Positions 1-10,431 of a stretch of 64,000 nucleotides of DNA are shown here, piece after piece. Source of the stretch: Caenorhabditis elegans (Eukaryota > Nematoda > Chromadorea > Rhabditida > Rhabditidae). The notes under the pieces are model-generated. The model was not told the origin of the DNA. It saw nothing but the letters and a program-made list of their open reading frames with translations, and searched no databases. The stretch's first letter is position 1, and every line of letters begins with the position of its first letter. The stretch spans positions 7,564,001-7,628,000 of the forward strand of contig NC_003282.8 of NCBI RefSeq assembly GCF_000002985.6, written 5' to 3'. Made by a program: the position numbers and the translations under genes.

Positions 1-71
1 AGCGTGCGGTGATTGCGAATTCGCTCCGCCCACTCCATCCATGTTTATATGCATCCTGTTTTGGTAAATCC

Positions 72-1781
72 TGATTTTTACTTCATCAGAAAGAACACAT
101 TCTCTTTCCTATTTTCAGGGATAGTGGAAGACAAAAAAAACAATATGGATTTAAAATCAGGGCTTCGCCCCGATTTTAATAAAATATATGAAACCCTCTT
201 AAAAAGTTACAAGAAGGCTTTTCCTTGCGCTTGGAGCGCAATAGAAAAGAAAAAGAGCTATTTAGACTTAGGGTGCCCAACTGGAATAAAACATTGGAAA
301 TCCCAATCCAACCAGCCTAAGGGCCCGAAAAACATACTAGGATGCCCAACTTGAATAAAATATAGAAAATCCTTATGACACACTTAAGCCTAAAGGCCCG
401 AAAAACATACTAGGATGCCCAACTGGAATAAAATATTGGAAATCCTTATGACACACCGGCGGTATGGCGCGGCTTAAGCCTAAATAGCCACTTTTATCAA
501 AATACATTTGAGCTCGCTTTGCGTTTTACAATAACTTCTCAGACTCAAAAGTAATCTGTGTATATTTTTCAGTAATCTAAATGAAAACTATAGATTACTG
601 AGAAACTTGGAGATTAGATTTCGTAATATTTGGAGGGAAGCGAGCAACCTTTGGGGATATTTTTTCTTAGTAAAGTTATAGAATGCCATTATTCAAATTC
701 CTATCTCATGGGAAGAAAAGTTCAAATTCTGTACCATCAGCTCGCCTTGCGTTTTACAATAACTTCTCAGGCAACTCAAAAGTAATCTGTGGATATTTTT
801 CAATAATCTAAATGAAGATTATTTCTAAAAAACTTGGAAATTTTGTAATATTTGAAGGGATGCGAGCAATCTCTACATATTTGCGAGCAACCTTTGGAGA
901 TTTTTTAAAAGTAAAGTTATAGAATGCCAATATTCAAATTCCTATCTCATGGGAAGAAAAGTTCAAATTCTGTACCTGCGTATATTTTTTTATAACTCCG
1001 TTCTTCCCACAAGAAAGGCCTTCTTCCCATGAGACAGGAATTCAAATATCGGCAGCATTCATAGGTACAGAATTCGAACCTTTCTTTACATGAGATAGGA
1101 ATTTTATATCAACCAAATTAACCCTCCAGTAAAGTGGGACCTTTGATGAATATAATCACTCTGATGATATCTAATTCCGATGATTAATCCATTTTTCTTT
1201 CTCTCACACTTATGAACTAAAATGATTACTAAATTAAGGCGTGATATTCTAAGGTGTGATAACATATGATATTTATTTTTAAGTTTAAATAAAGTTTTTT
1301 TTTATTTTTGCTAAAGAACGAATAGTTTACAACCGCCTCGCTCAAATGTATTTTGATAAAAGTGGCTATTTAGGCTTAAGCCGCGCCATACCGCCGGTGT
1401 GTCATAAGGATTTCCAATATTTTATTCCAGTTGGGCATCCTAGTATGTTTTTCGGGCCTTTAGGCTTAAGTGTGTCATAAGGATTTCCTATATTTTATTC
1501 AAGTTGGGCATCCTAGTATGTTTTTCGGGCCCTTAGGCTGGTTGGATTGGGATTTCCAATGTTTTATTCCAGTTGGGCACCCTAAGTCTAAATAGCTCTT
1601 TTTCTTTTCTATTGCGCTCCAAGCGCAAGGAAAAACCTTCTTGTAACTTTTTAAGAGGGTTTCATATATTTTATTAAAATCGGGGCGAAGCCCTGATTTT
1701 AAATCCATATTGTTTTTTTTGTCTTCCACTATCCCTGAAAATAGGAAAGAGAATGTGTTCTTTCTGATGAAGTAAAAATCA
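72..1781. mobile_element. Fold-back (long inverted-repeat) DNA element
   Basis: Two arms of 442 bp, at 72-513 and 1340-1781, are near-perfect reverse complements. The outer ends read TGATTTTTAC inward on both sides and the inner ends stop at TTTGAGC. The loop is about 826 bp. Each arm contains a tandem duplication of roughly 75 bp built around the phrase GCCCGAAAAACATACTAGGA. No transposase, and no clear target-site duplication, is visible by eye. The structure fits a non-autonomous fold-back or MITE-like element. The open frames in the two arms (13-354 plus, 1499-1924 minus) are the same sequence read in opposite orientation and are not evidence of a gene. Confidence 0.85.
512..976 (+). repeat. 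Two direct repeats in the loop of the fold-back element
   Basis: Units 512-735 and 740-976 both begin GCTCGC[T/C]TTGCGTTTTAC and end TTCAAATTCTGTACC. They share most of the sequence between, with short indels. A shorter inverted, diverged piece of the same unit (AGACAGGAATTCAAAT...) lies at about 1020-1095, so the loop is itself a nested repeat structure. Confidence 0.75.
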
Positions 1782-3658
1782 TCATAAAATCTTGAAAACT
1801 GAGAGCAGGAGGTAATATTTGAATATATTGGGTTGTACATGTGTGTCTCTCTGTGGGTGGGGTGGCGATGTGTTGGCAGCCAACCCTTCAACGAACTGTA
1901 TCTCCCGCCTGTATCTCCCTTCAAAGTGAGAATTGGGTTACAAAAATTTGAGGGAATATGAAAAAAGGTGTGAGGATTTCAAAAATATTATTGTTGAAAC
2001 ACCAGACCAAACCACTTTTTCTGGGCAAGAGGCAGAAAATTAATTTTTTGAAAAATTTCAAACTGGCACAAAATTTTTTCAAAAACAAATTTTCACAAAT
2101 TGTTGAAAGATTCCATTTTTTATCAATATTGTTCATTGAACACAGAAAAGAAAACAAAGATTCATCAAAAAATGAGTGAAAAATCGCAAAAATTCGAAAA
2201 AATCAGTGCTGAAAAACTCGATTTTTTGGCGGTGCTGAAAAAAATTTTCACTAAAATTTTTTTGAAACTTAGTTTTTCGGATTTAGCGTCAAATTTTGAA
2301 TCTATATAAAAAAACAAAATTGAAATTGATCTCAGATTGAGTGAATAATAAACGCTCAAAGTTGAAAAATGAACAACGCAAAAACGGCAGTAACTTGCTT
2401 CAAGGTCGGTTATCTCAGTGAGTTTTCACTCAATTTTCGAAATTTTTTTGCTCTATCGCTTTAGAAATATTTGTAATTTCATTTTTTTTCCTCAAAATCA
2501 AAATATCTCAAACGACCGCCATCCTACGAGAAGGGGAAAAAAAGTTTTTGGAAAAAAAATCAAAAATTTTTTTTCTGCCTCGATTGTCAAAATGAAAAAA
2601 TCACTTTTTCGGAATAATTTTTACTTTAAAATGTACCTACGATCTTTTTATACAACAATTTCACCTTGGAACCAAAGATTTCTCAAAGACAACAGCGCAC
2701 GAAGCGGTGGTTTGCGAAAAAACACGAAAAAAACACACCGAAGTGGGAGGGGTTGCGAATTTGACTTTGGAGCTCTCTAAAAGAGCTCATAGCTGATGGA
2801 TCTGGATGATTTGTATGTTTTTCGACGCATCTCGTCAAGTACTATAAACTGCTAAAAAATCTCGTAAAAATCGCAAAAACTCGAATTTTCCTGCAAAAAA
2901 AAGAGGCGAAAAATGAGAAAAAAAACGTGATTTTTGGAGGATACTCGAAAATAGTCTTCATATCTCGGCTCAAAAAGCTCCAATCTTTCTGAAATAAAGC
3001 ATACAGAGGTGGGGCAAGCTTCTTGAAGAGACAGCAAAAAACCGCATCAAAATCCATCCACCCACCGTCAAGTTACACGCGCGTTTTCAGAGCGAACGAA
3101 AAACTGGGCATAAAAAAATTTAGACGCCCGCACCCGGACTCGAACTTTTGTCGGATTTTGAAGCTTAATATCTCGGCTCCTGTAAATCGAAATTGGCTCA
3201 AAATTCACAAGAAACCTTATCCTGCTACGATCCTCCTGTCATTAAATTTTCGTGAGCTTAGACCGAAAACTGACAAAACGCCAAACTTTCAAATTTTAAA
3301 AAATAGTTGAGAGTCATTTTGAAAACACCTTAAGCTCCATAACTCGGCGAGTTTTGATGGAATCAATTTGAAATTTTACACGGAAGCTTCTTAGTGGCCT
3401 ATACGTCTCTGTGTTAAATTTCGCTTTGATCGGCCAACGGGAACCCTTTGAAAAATGAAAAAAACGCTGTAATCCTAACCCTAAATCTAATCTAATCTAA
3501 CGCTCCCCCACTGACGCCAATCCTGAGAGTAAAAGTATTTTGACACATTGTGTTTACGTAATACTAATATACAGAATGATGGTCCATCAAATATAAACAA
3601 TTGAGCGAAAAAGTATAGACAGTGAGTGAGAAAAAGCTGCATCAAAACTTTGGAAGGA
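1782..3658. other. Gene-free T-rich stretch, probably old repeat DNA
   Basis: No exon chain with splice sites is visible. Several open frames of 60-120 codons overlap on both strands, but they are low-complexity (Phe, Lys, Ser, Asn) and lack conserved motifs. The part at 2900-3480 contains less AT-biased phrases, such as CACCCGGACTCGAAC at about 3130, which suggests dispersed repeat sequence. At 3477-3502 there is a short run of CTAAAT/CTAATC units resembling a degenerate telomere-like repeat; it does not match the canonical nematode TTAGGC. Confidence 0.5.
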
Positions 3659-4442
3659 ATGCCAAAATCATACATCTCAATTCAATTCTTTTTATTCATT
3701 TCGAACTGTCTATGTACCACTCAACTGTTTGCAAGGTAATCAAGACTTTATTATAACTTTAATTGAAAATAAGTTGCAGATGTCCATCTCTGACCCATAT
3801 AAGATGCTTTGATCAGCTCACTTGCATTAGAAAATCCTGGATGTGTGATGGAAAAATTGATTGTCCTGATCATAGTGATGAACTTCCAAACATTTGTTTG
3901 AAACGTAACTCCTATAACAAATTGGTTTGATGTTAACTTTGTTAGAAAATGAATAATGACATGTCTTATAGCAACTTCAAGATGTATCGGTTGGATTGAA
4001 ATGTCCTAGTTTCTGGTTTCGTTGTACAGACTCGAGCTCTTGTATTGCTCCAAATCGTGTTTGTGACAAGTACAAAGATTGCAGGTAAACCAATTGGAAG
4101 ATAACTGACAGTGAGGAAAAAAACCAAAGAGTTTGGATAGACAATTACTTTATTGGAGGTGCAACCCCTATTCATTTCGTAATGTTATGAACTAATCAAA
4201 ACTATATCTTATGTTTATTTTTGCAAAATTAAAGTTTAGGTTTTGAAATTATAACTTTTGTTTTTAATTTTATAATTATATTATTTACAAACAAGTTTAA
4301 AAATTAGTTTTTCAAGTATTTCTCAATTAAATATACTCCACTCATCACTAACTTTCATTCGAATAATTTCAGAGACGGAAGTGATGAACGTGAGAACTGC
4401 AATCAACCACTAGGTACTCCGAATACCACAGTAATCTACTGA
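3659..4442 (+). CDS. Small secreted protein with two LDL-receptor class A modules
   Basis: Four exons chain in phase: 3659-3735, 3780-3904, 3982-4084 and 4373-4442, giving 124 residues. The N-terminus ([19 protein letters not shown]) is a typical signal peptide. Each LDL-A module has six cysteines and the calcium-binding acidic cluster near the end: module 1, residues about 27-66, ends [13 protein letters not shown]; module 2, about 75-110, ends [13 protein letters not shown] and is split by the last intron. All introns are GT-AG; the third exon uses a weaker acceptor (CTTCAAG). LDL-A modules usually bind ligand outside the cell. With only two modules and no membrane segment the protein is probably secreted. 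The chain is short and continuous, so I favour a real gene over a relic, but without transcript data a pseudogene is possible. Confidence 0.72.
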
Positions 4443-4944
4443 TTCCAATTAACCTCAAGTCCTCACAAATTCGTGTTGTTTCATAATAAACCCAATTGCA
4501 ATTCCGTTTTCCAAAAACTTTCTGTATTGCTTGTTGCCTGGTGTTTCGGAATGAGGTCAAATGAGAGAAAGACGAGAAGAAAGATTGCAAAAGATATAAG
4601 CCATAATCATCATGTTCGATTTATCACTTATTCTGATTTCAACCCCTTAGAACGCTCGTTGGTCAGCTTCTTCGAAGTATAGACACTATGAACTGCCACG
4701 TTATAACTAAAAATGGATTAATGATGATTGTGAACCAGTCTCTTGAACAACTGATCACTAGCTGAAGCAAGCAGAAAAGTTTTTGAAAGAAACACACACA
4801 CACACACATAACATCTCGGATGAAGGCGCTAGTTGAGAAGGGGGCGTCCCACTTTCGATTTTCACGATGACCGCCGATTTGGAAAGGATCGCAATTTCTT
4901 TCATTCCCTCTTTGATATTCTTTCTTATCAGTTCTTTATTGTGA
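4443..4944. promoter_or_regulatory. Intergenic DNA upstream of the lectin gene
   Basis: No coding signal. A short CA microsatellite lies at about 4792-4809. Just before the next gene, TTTCTTATCAG at about 4921-4931 is a good splice acceptor 13 bases before the AUG at 4945, which suits spliced-leader addition. Confidence 0.5.
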
Positions 4945-7900
4945 ATGCGGCATCTTATATTTACTGGATTTGTGCTCACGTTGACAGCTCTAGAAGCAGT
5001 CAATGTAGCCAAAAGTACGGACAATGATATTGTCTTGAAGGTATCTACTGAAAAGGTTCGTGGCCTTTTGTATTGTTTTTTTTTCTATAGAGTATAGGAA
5101 AACGGACTTCATAGAAAACCAATGGAATCTCGTTATATACTTCCAGCTGCAAAAATTTCAGACTTAGAAAAAAGTTGTCAAAACATAATTTTAGGTTAGT
5201 CTCCATATAGTCGTAGCCATTGATGCACCATACATATTTTCTCTATTAGACTTACGCCCCCTTGATTTATTTTGACGATTTTTACCTCGGCTGTCTTCAG
5301 TTTTTACAAAAAATTTTCAATAATTAACAAATAGAAAAATAATTTGCACGTGTTTTGATAGTTGGAAATTGTTTGATAGAAACAAACAGAACCGAGATAT
5401 AAGCCGGTAAAGTAAAGCAGAAGAGGTGCAAGTTTAAAAAGGAAAATTCTGCCTAAATTTTTTAGCGTCAATCTTTATTGATGTTTCTAAAAAAATGTTT
5501 CTCAAATTTCAAAATCATTACCATAAATTTCTACCATGAATAACCACGAAAATTCAGTCGTTGAGCAATCAAGTGTTTACTTGATATATTCATGTATGTA
5601 ACTTATAAGTGTTCAAAATTATCAAAGTTAAATACCTAAGTTAATTAAAATTTGATATTAACTGATAAAACCTCTAATAATGCTTTCACTTTTTCATTTA
5701 AAACATTCCTGAACACTGGCCACTAGATTTTATACCTCCGTGACTCATTAGACAGGTAGTAAATTTAACTGCTGACCTGCATACCTCAAGATGTCATGCT
5801 GCTACAATTGGATAAAGTGTTCCGTTTTATTGATGATATTGTTAAGCAAAAGTCGGTTTTAAAAACATGCAAGAACAAAGTACTGAACATCAAAAATTGG
5901 AATATTAAGAATGGAGACTTATTTGATAATTTATCTGACACATTATGCATTTAACCTCATTAATTCTAAAAACTTTTAGCACTCATCCCGTGACTCTCAT
6001 CACTTCTCTGGCGAATGGCTTGAATCTCCATGGGGTGACCTCTATCAGTTCCGTGCTGGCGACCAAAACTGGCTGACCGCCCGCGAACACTGTCTATCTT
6101 TGAACGCCGATTTGGCAGCCATCCGGAACGTTGAGCAGTTGGTAAATCCTTTTACTTTCTTTTTTTCTCTCTTTTTTTTGTTAAACGGCACATGTTCAGG
6201 ACTGGATCTTATCGCATTACGCTCCACTTTCGTCTCGATTCGCGCAGAGACTTGTGCAGGTTTGTTGGATTTTCAAAGCTAACAAGCAAATCCTATCATT
6301 GTTCAGATTGGATTATATGCTCCAGAGGGCCAAACACATGAATGGAAATGGTTGAATGGAAATGAAATTAACAAAACTTTGTAAGATCCTTTTGGAAATA
6401 AAGTGAGACTTTAGTTTTTGAGTTTCCTGTTTACAGTTAGGGAACCATTTAGATTAAAACAAATTGCAAATCCAGCTGGAGCTCCATGAATAAGAAAAAA
6501 AAACAATTACACCAATTTACTGAAAACTCTAAATTTTAGTTTCTATTCAAATGTTCATTACTTGAAGATTATGGAGTTCTGGAGAACCATATGATCATTC
6601 TATGGAAGGACGTGAGAGATGCGGTCTTTTGAATGTTGAGAAAAGAGTTTTGGATGACGTGGATTGTGAATCCACTTCCCCAGATCACCACGCTCAAAGA
6701 TATATCTGTCAACGGACAAGCGAGAATCACAAACAGGTTCGATATGACTCATCGTGTAGTCCAATTTCTAATCATTTTTAACATTTTTAGCAACAAAGAT
6801 CCAACAATTATATCTGGCAGAAAATCGAAAATCTATTCAGTTTCTTTGGAATCGGAGGTTCCCCAACTCCACACAATGCAACTATTCCTAATGATTATGA
6901 AGATGAAGTTTTGAAGAATGAGACTTCTGCAACTGTTAAGTCAACAGTCAAATTCAGTGACAGTGAAGAGGAAACATCAAGTGAAGAAGAAGAATCTGTT
7001 TCAAAAACCCTAGCTGCACTTCCAAAAATTGAAGGATCTGGCGAATCAACAGCTTTGAAAGAACTACAGGTAGCTTTTTTTACCTAGAAAACCGGGTATT
7101 GTAGGATTTTTGTAGTAGGAATCCTAGATTCATATTGAGTTTCCTCCTTGAGCTGAAAATTGGATGTCGTGTTATCTATTTCGAAGAATTGTCATAAGCA
7201 GAAATGCCCCAATTTGCTCGAAAAGTTAATTTTTACGGAAAATTTGCAACTTACCAAAATTTTGAAAAATGTAAGTTTTGGAGTGCTCAATAATATTACT
7301 TTCGTCTATAAAAATCGTAAAAAATTGTAGAGTTAATATTCATATTCTCAGGATTGTGATTATTAGAAGCCTAACATTTAGTTTTTAGGAACCAGAAGGC
7401 AGTGGACAAATAGTTGAAAAAAAGGCAATTGAAACAACCGGAGATTTAGTTTCTGGAGTGGATGAAGAAAAACTTGATAAGATGATTAATAAAATGGAAG
7501 AAATGATAAAAAGCATTGACGATCTGACAGTTCCACCAGCTGTTTTAGAAAGAACAACTGTATCTACTGTTGTTCTGAAGAAAGAGGAAATTGTAAAGCA
7601 AGAAAAAACTGATGAGAAGAAAGTAGAAGATAAGAAAGAGACATTGGCAAATGAACTGAATGATAATAAAATATCTGAAAGTATTGAAGGTGATTTTGAT
7701 CAAGCACAATCAAAAGATATGCCGAAGGCTGATATAGAACCACCAAAGGAAGAAGATTGTGATGAAGAAGGATCTGGAAGTGGAAGTGGAGAAGAAGATG
7801 AAAAAGATGAATCAAGTGAAAAAATTGAACTTGCTCCAGAGAAAGAAGATAAAATTAAAGAGTTTCTTGGTGTTTTGAGGCTTTTCCTTGATCGTGCTGA

Positions 7901-9649
7901 GCATGGAGATTTGAGGTGAGCGAACTTTCTTTTTAATTTGAAATTTTTAAACATCCTAGAAAACTTCTTGACGATCAAAGTGGAAAAACATTGCTTGAAA
8001 GAATGAAGAATGCTGTGAGAGAAGCCAACAGAAGAGAATTTGAAATGTTGGAAAAATTGGAGAACTCGAAGAAGTCTGAAGAGGAGAAAGAAGAATTGGT
8101 ATTTCAAATTGAAAAATAGATCTAGTGACCTTCTTTTATTCAGGCAAAGAAGGATCAAATGAGCACTGAAGAACAAAAGGATTTGTATAAGAAAATCAGT
8201 TCAGCAGTTATGAAAGCTGCTAAAATACACAAAATTGAAGAAGCAGACAAGGTTCAAGACGGTAAGAACATTTCTTTTATCTTTCTACATACTTATCTTT
8301 TTCAACAAAAAAAAAACAGAAGTTTTCTCGACATTTGGGGGTCACCTTTCTGCAAAAGTTTGGTTACTTTTCGTCAAACTTTTGCAACTTTCTGACATTT
8401 TTTGTTTTTGAGAAACTTACGTACTTAGCAACCTATATACAACCTAAAACTTGGAAACTTAATTGAGAAGCTCGTAATAAGTTGCTAAGTTGCTGCCATA
8501 AATTTGCTCGTCCGGTTTTATAATTAGAAGAATTATTTTAAAAATGTTTTAATGTTTTAAATACTTCATTCCCACTACTGATCATAGCTAATTTCAGAGC
8601 AAGCAATGGAAAAGTTCAACATTGCCAAAGTGAAAGCAGATTCCGAGGAAGCAGAGTCAGAGGGTACAGTTGAGGTGTTGAAGTCAGCTAAAGAGGGTAA
8701 AGCTGAAATAAAAGAGAAGGTTGGAAACGATGATTACTATGGGGATTATTTGGATGACAACAATGTGATCAAGATTCAGAATCGAGAGAAAAAGGATGCG
8801 AAGGAGGAGTCATCTTCGGACGATAAGAAGTCTACGGATGAGAAGAAAAAGGAAATTAAGAAGATTGAGAAGACGAATAAAGTAAACCATGATGAGCCGA
8901 AGAAGGAAGAGAAGAAAAATGAAGAGCAAGTTAAAGAAACGAAGCTAGAGAGTTCAACGACAGTAGCCAAGAAAGAAGATGTAACAACAGTCGCTTCAAC
9001 TACTGAAGAGCCAAAGTCGGATAAAGACTCGGAAGGATCAGGATCTGATATAGAAGAATCAACTGTTTCATCTGCTAAACCAGCTGAAGCAGAAGAAAAT
9101 GAAGCTGAATTAGAAGCATCAGGTCATGAAGAAGTATCAACTACAACAGAATCGACTACAGTTGCTGTCAAAGAAGTTCCAGTTGACGAAATTGAAAAGA
9201 TTGCAAAACTCGAAGCAAAGCAGCATACAGAGGATGAAAAAGTGACTGTCGAAACCAAACAAGAAACTGCAGTAACTCCAGCACCGACCACTTCAGAGAA
9301 GACATCAACCACAGCTGCACCATCTACAAAGCCTGCAGAAGAGACAACGACAACTACTGAAGCCCCATCTACCACTACTAAACCCGTTACAGTTGCTGTG
9401 AAAAAAGTGAGCCCAGAAGAAATGGAGAAACTTGTGAAAAAGGAATCAACTGAAAAAGTAACACTTCTGCCACCACTTCCAACATTTACATTCCCAACAT
9501 TGGCTCCATTTACGTTCCCAACACTTCCAACTCTTGCTACAACAAAACCTTCTCCGGCTCCAAAAGTTCCAACATTAGAAGAAATTCTTGGAAATTTAAA
9601 TGATCAATTCAAGAAACTTCTGTCTCCACCAAAGCCATTGCCAAAGTAA
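4945..9649 (+). CDS. Secreted C-type lectin with long acidic Thr/Ser-rich tail, probable proteoglycan core
   Basis: Exons: 4945-5040 (or to 5055; both donors are in phase), 5980-6141, 6200-6259, 6307-6380, 6568-6736, 6791-7069, 7389-7915, 7960-8098, 8144-8261, 8598-9649, giving about 891 residues. Residues 1-20 are a signal peptide (MRHLIFTGFVLTLTALEAV). A C-type lectin fold follows (about 40-190), with the WxxAxxxC start, the EWKWLNG strand and a final cysteine in YICQR. The acceptor at 6567 (TTGAAG) is weak but is the only one I found that keeps frame. The remaining 700 residues are Lys/Glu-rich, then Thr/Ser/Pro-rich, and end in a proline-rich FPTL repeat. Ser-Gly sites flanked by acid recur (IEGSGE, PEGSGQ, EEGSGSGSGEED, SEGSGSDIEE), as in chondroitin attachment sites. 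I do not recognise a gene name. There is no membrane anchor. Confidence 0.8.
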
Positions 9650-9740
9650 TTAATAATTCGTAGAACTCGTATTTTATTTTTACTGCTCCAAATTATGGGT
9701 ATTTGTTGTTAATATTTGATTCATTAATATATCATCGGAT

Positions 9741-9746
9741 AATAAA
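9741..9746 (+). terminator. Poly(A) signal of the lectin gene
   Basis: AATAAA lies about 92 bases after the stop codon at 9649 and suits 3' end formation of the plus-strand gene. Confidence 0.6.
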
Positions 9747-10060
9747 ATTAAGTTACACATTAAAAAGATGTATAATACAAAATCAAATTAACTAGCAAGT
9801 CACATATGATCAGTCTATCCAATATTACAAAATAGCTTCACAACTAAATTTTATTGTTGTAGTATTTCTTCATACATTACAGAATCTGAATCTTGGCAGT
9901 ACGTTGCAAAGTGAATCTGCTTTGAAAAAACTCGACACTGAAATCAAAATGCATCAATATTGCATATTTTTTAATACGTGTCATTTTTTTGAAACACAAC
10001 GCTGACTTCTCACCAGAGTGATCACTGTTTTTATACACACAAGCAGACATAAACGAGGAC

Positions 10061-10130
10061 GGCCTTGTGGCGCAGGCGGTTACTGCGCTGCTGTGGAAAA
10101 TTTGGCCCAAGTTCGAATCCCAAGCAGTGA
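10061..10130 (+). pseudogene. tRNA-like Pol III relic
   Basis: TGGCGCAGGCGG at 10068-10079 matches an A box, and GTTCGAATCCC at 10111-10121 matches a B box, about 31 bases apart as in tRNA genes. GCGCAG pairs perfectly with CTGCGC as an extended D arm. The T stem and the 7-bp acceptor stem do not pair, so this is not a normal tRNA. A decayed tRNA or a tRNA-derived SINE is most likely. Confidence 0.5.
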
Positions 10131-10365
10131 TGATTTTATAGTTCAGCTTATCTTCGGATTTGATGAGAAATTTCGCCCCTATCAGAGCTTTTTGTTTGAT
10201 GAATTATCATGAGATAATTTGTAGAACTCGTTTTTTTTTTCTGCTCCACATTATGGGTATTTGTTGGTAATATTTGATTCATTAATTTATCATTGTTAGG
10301 AACATTGCACAAATTGGATTTGGACACTTCTATTATGATGTGGTAATTTTAAGTAAATTTACCTT

Positions 10366-10371
10366 TTTATT
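10366..10371 (-). terminator. Poly(A) signal of the Tudor gene
   Basis: AATAAA on the minus strand, about 60 bases beyond the stop codon at 10432. Confidence 0.5.
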
Positions 10372-10431
10372 TATTTAAAAAGCCAACCGTTCATAAAATA
10401 TAATTACAGTTATAAATATTTACATGTAAAT

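Larger units (their letters stand above)
9657..10345. repeat. Duplicated lectin 3' end fused to a Tudor-exon remnant
   Basis: The lectin 3' flank at about 9657-9735 (GTAGAACTCGT ... TGGGTATTTGTTG ... TTTGATTCATTAAT) recurs at about 10219-10290. The second copy runs straight into 10297-10337, which resembles part of exon 2 of the adjacent Tudor gene near 10860-10900 (shared GGATTTGGACACTTCTAT). The fragment is too short and diverged to be coding. Confidence 0.65.

Noticed and set aside
13..354. Open frame of 113 codons, mirrored by 1499-1924 on the minus strand
   Set aside because: Both lie in the inverted arms of the fold-back element and are the same DNA read in opposite orientation. No start context, splice sites or domain support a gene.
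3125..3160. CACCCGGACTCGAAC as a tRNA T-arm on the minus strand
   Set aside because: No A box at the right distance and no stems. Chance similarity or part of a repeat.
1921..3310. Cluster of 60-120-codon open frames on both strands
   Set aside because: Low-complexity Phe/Lys/Ser/Asn translations overlapping on both strands in T-rich DNA, with no motif or splice structure.
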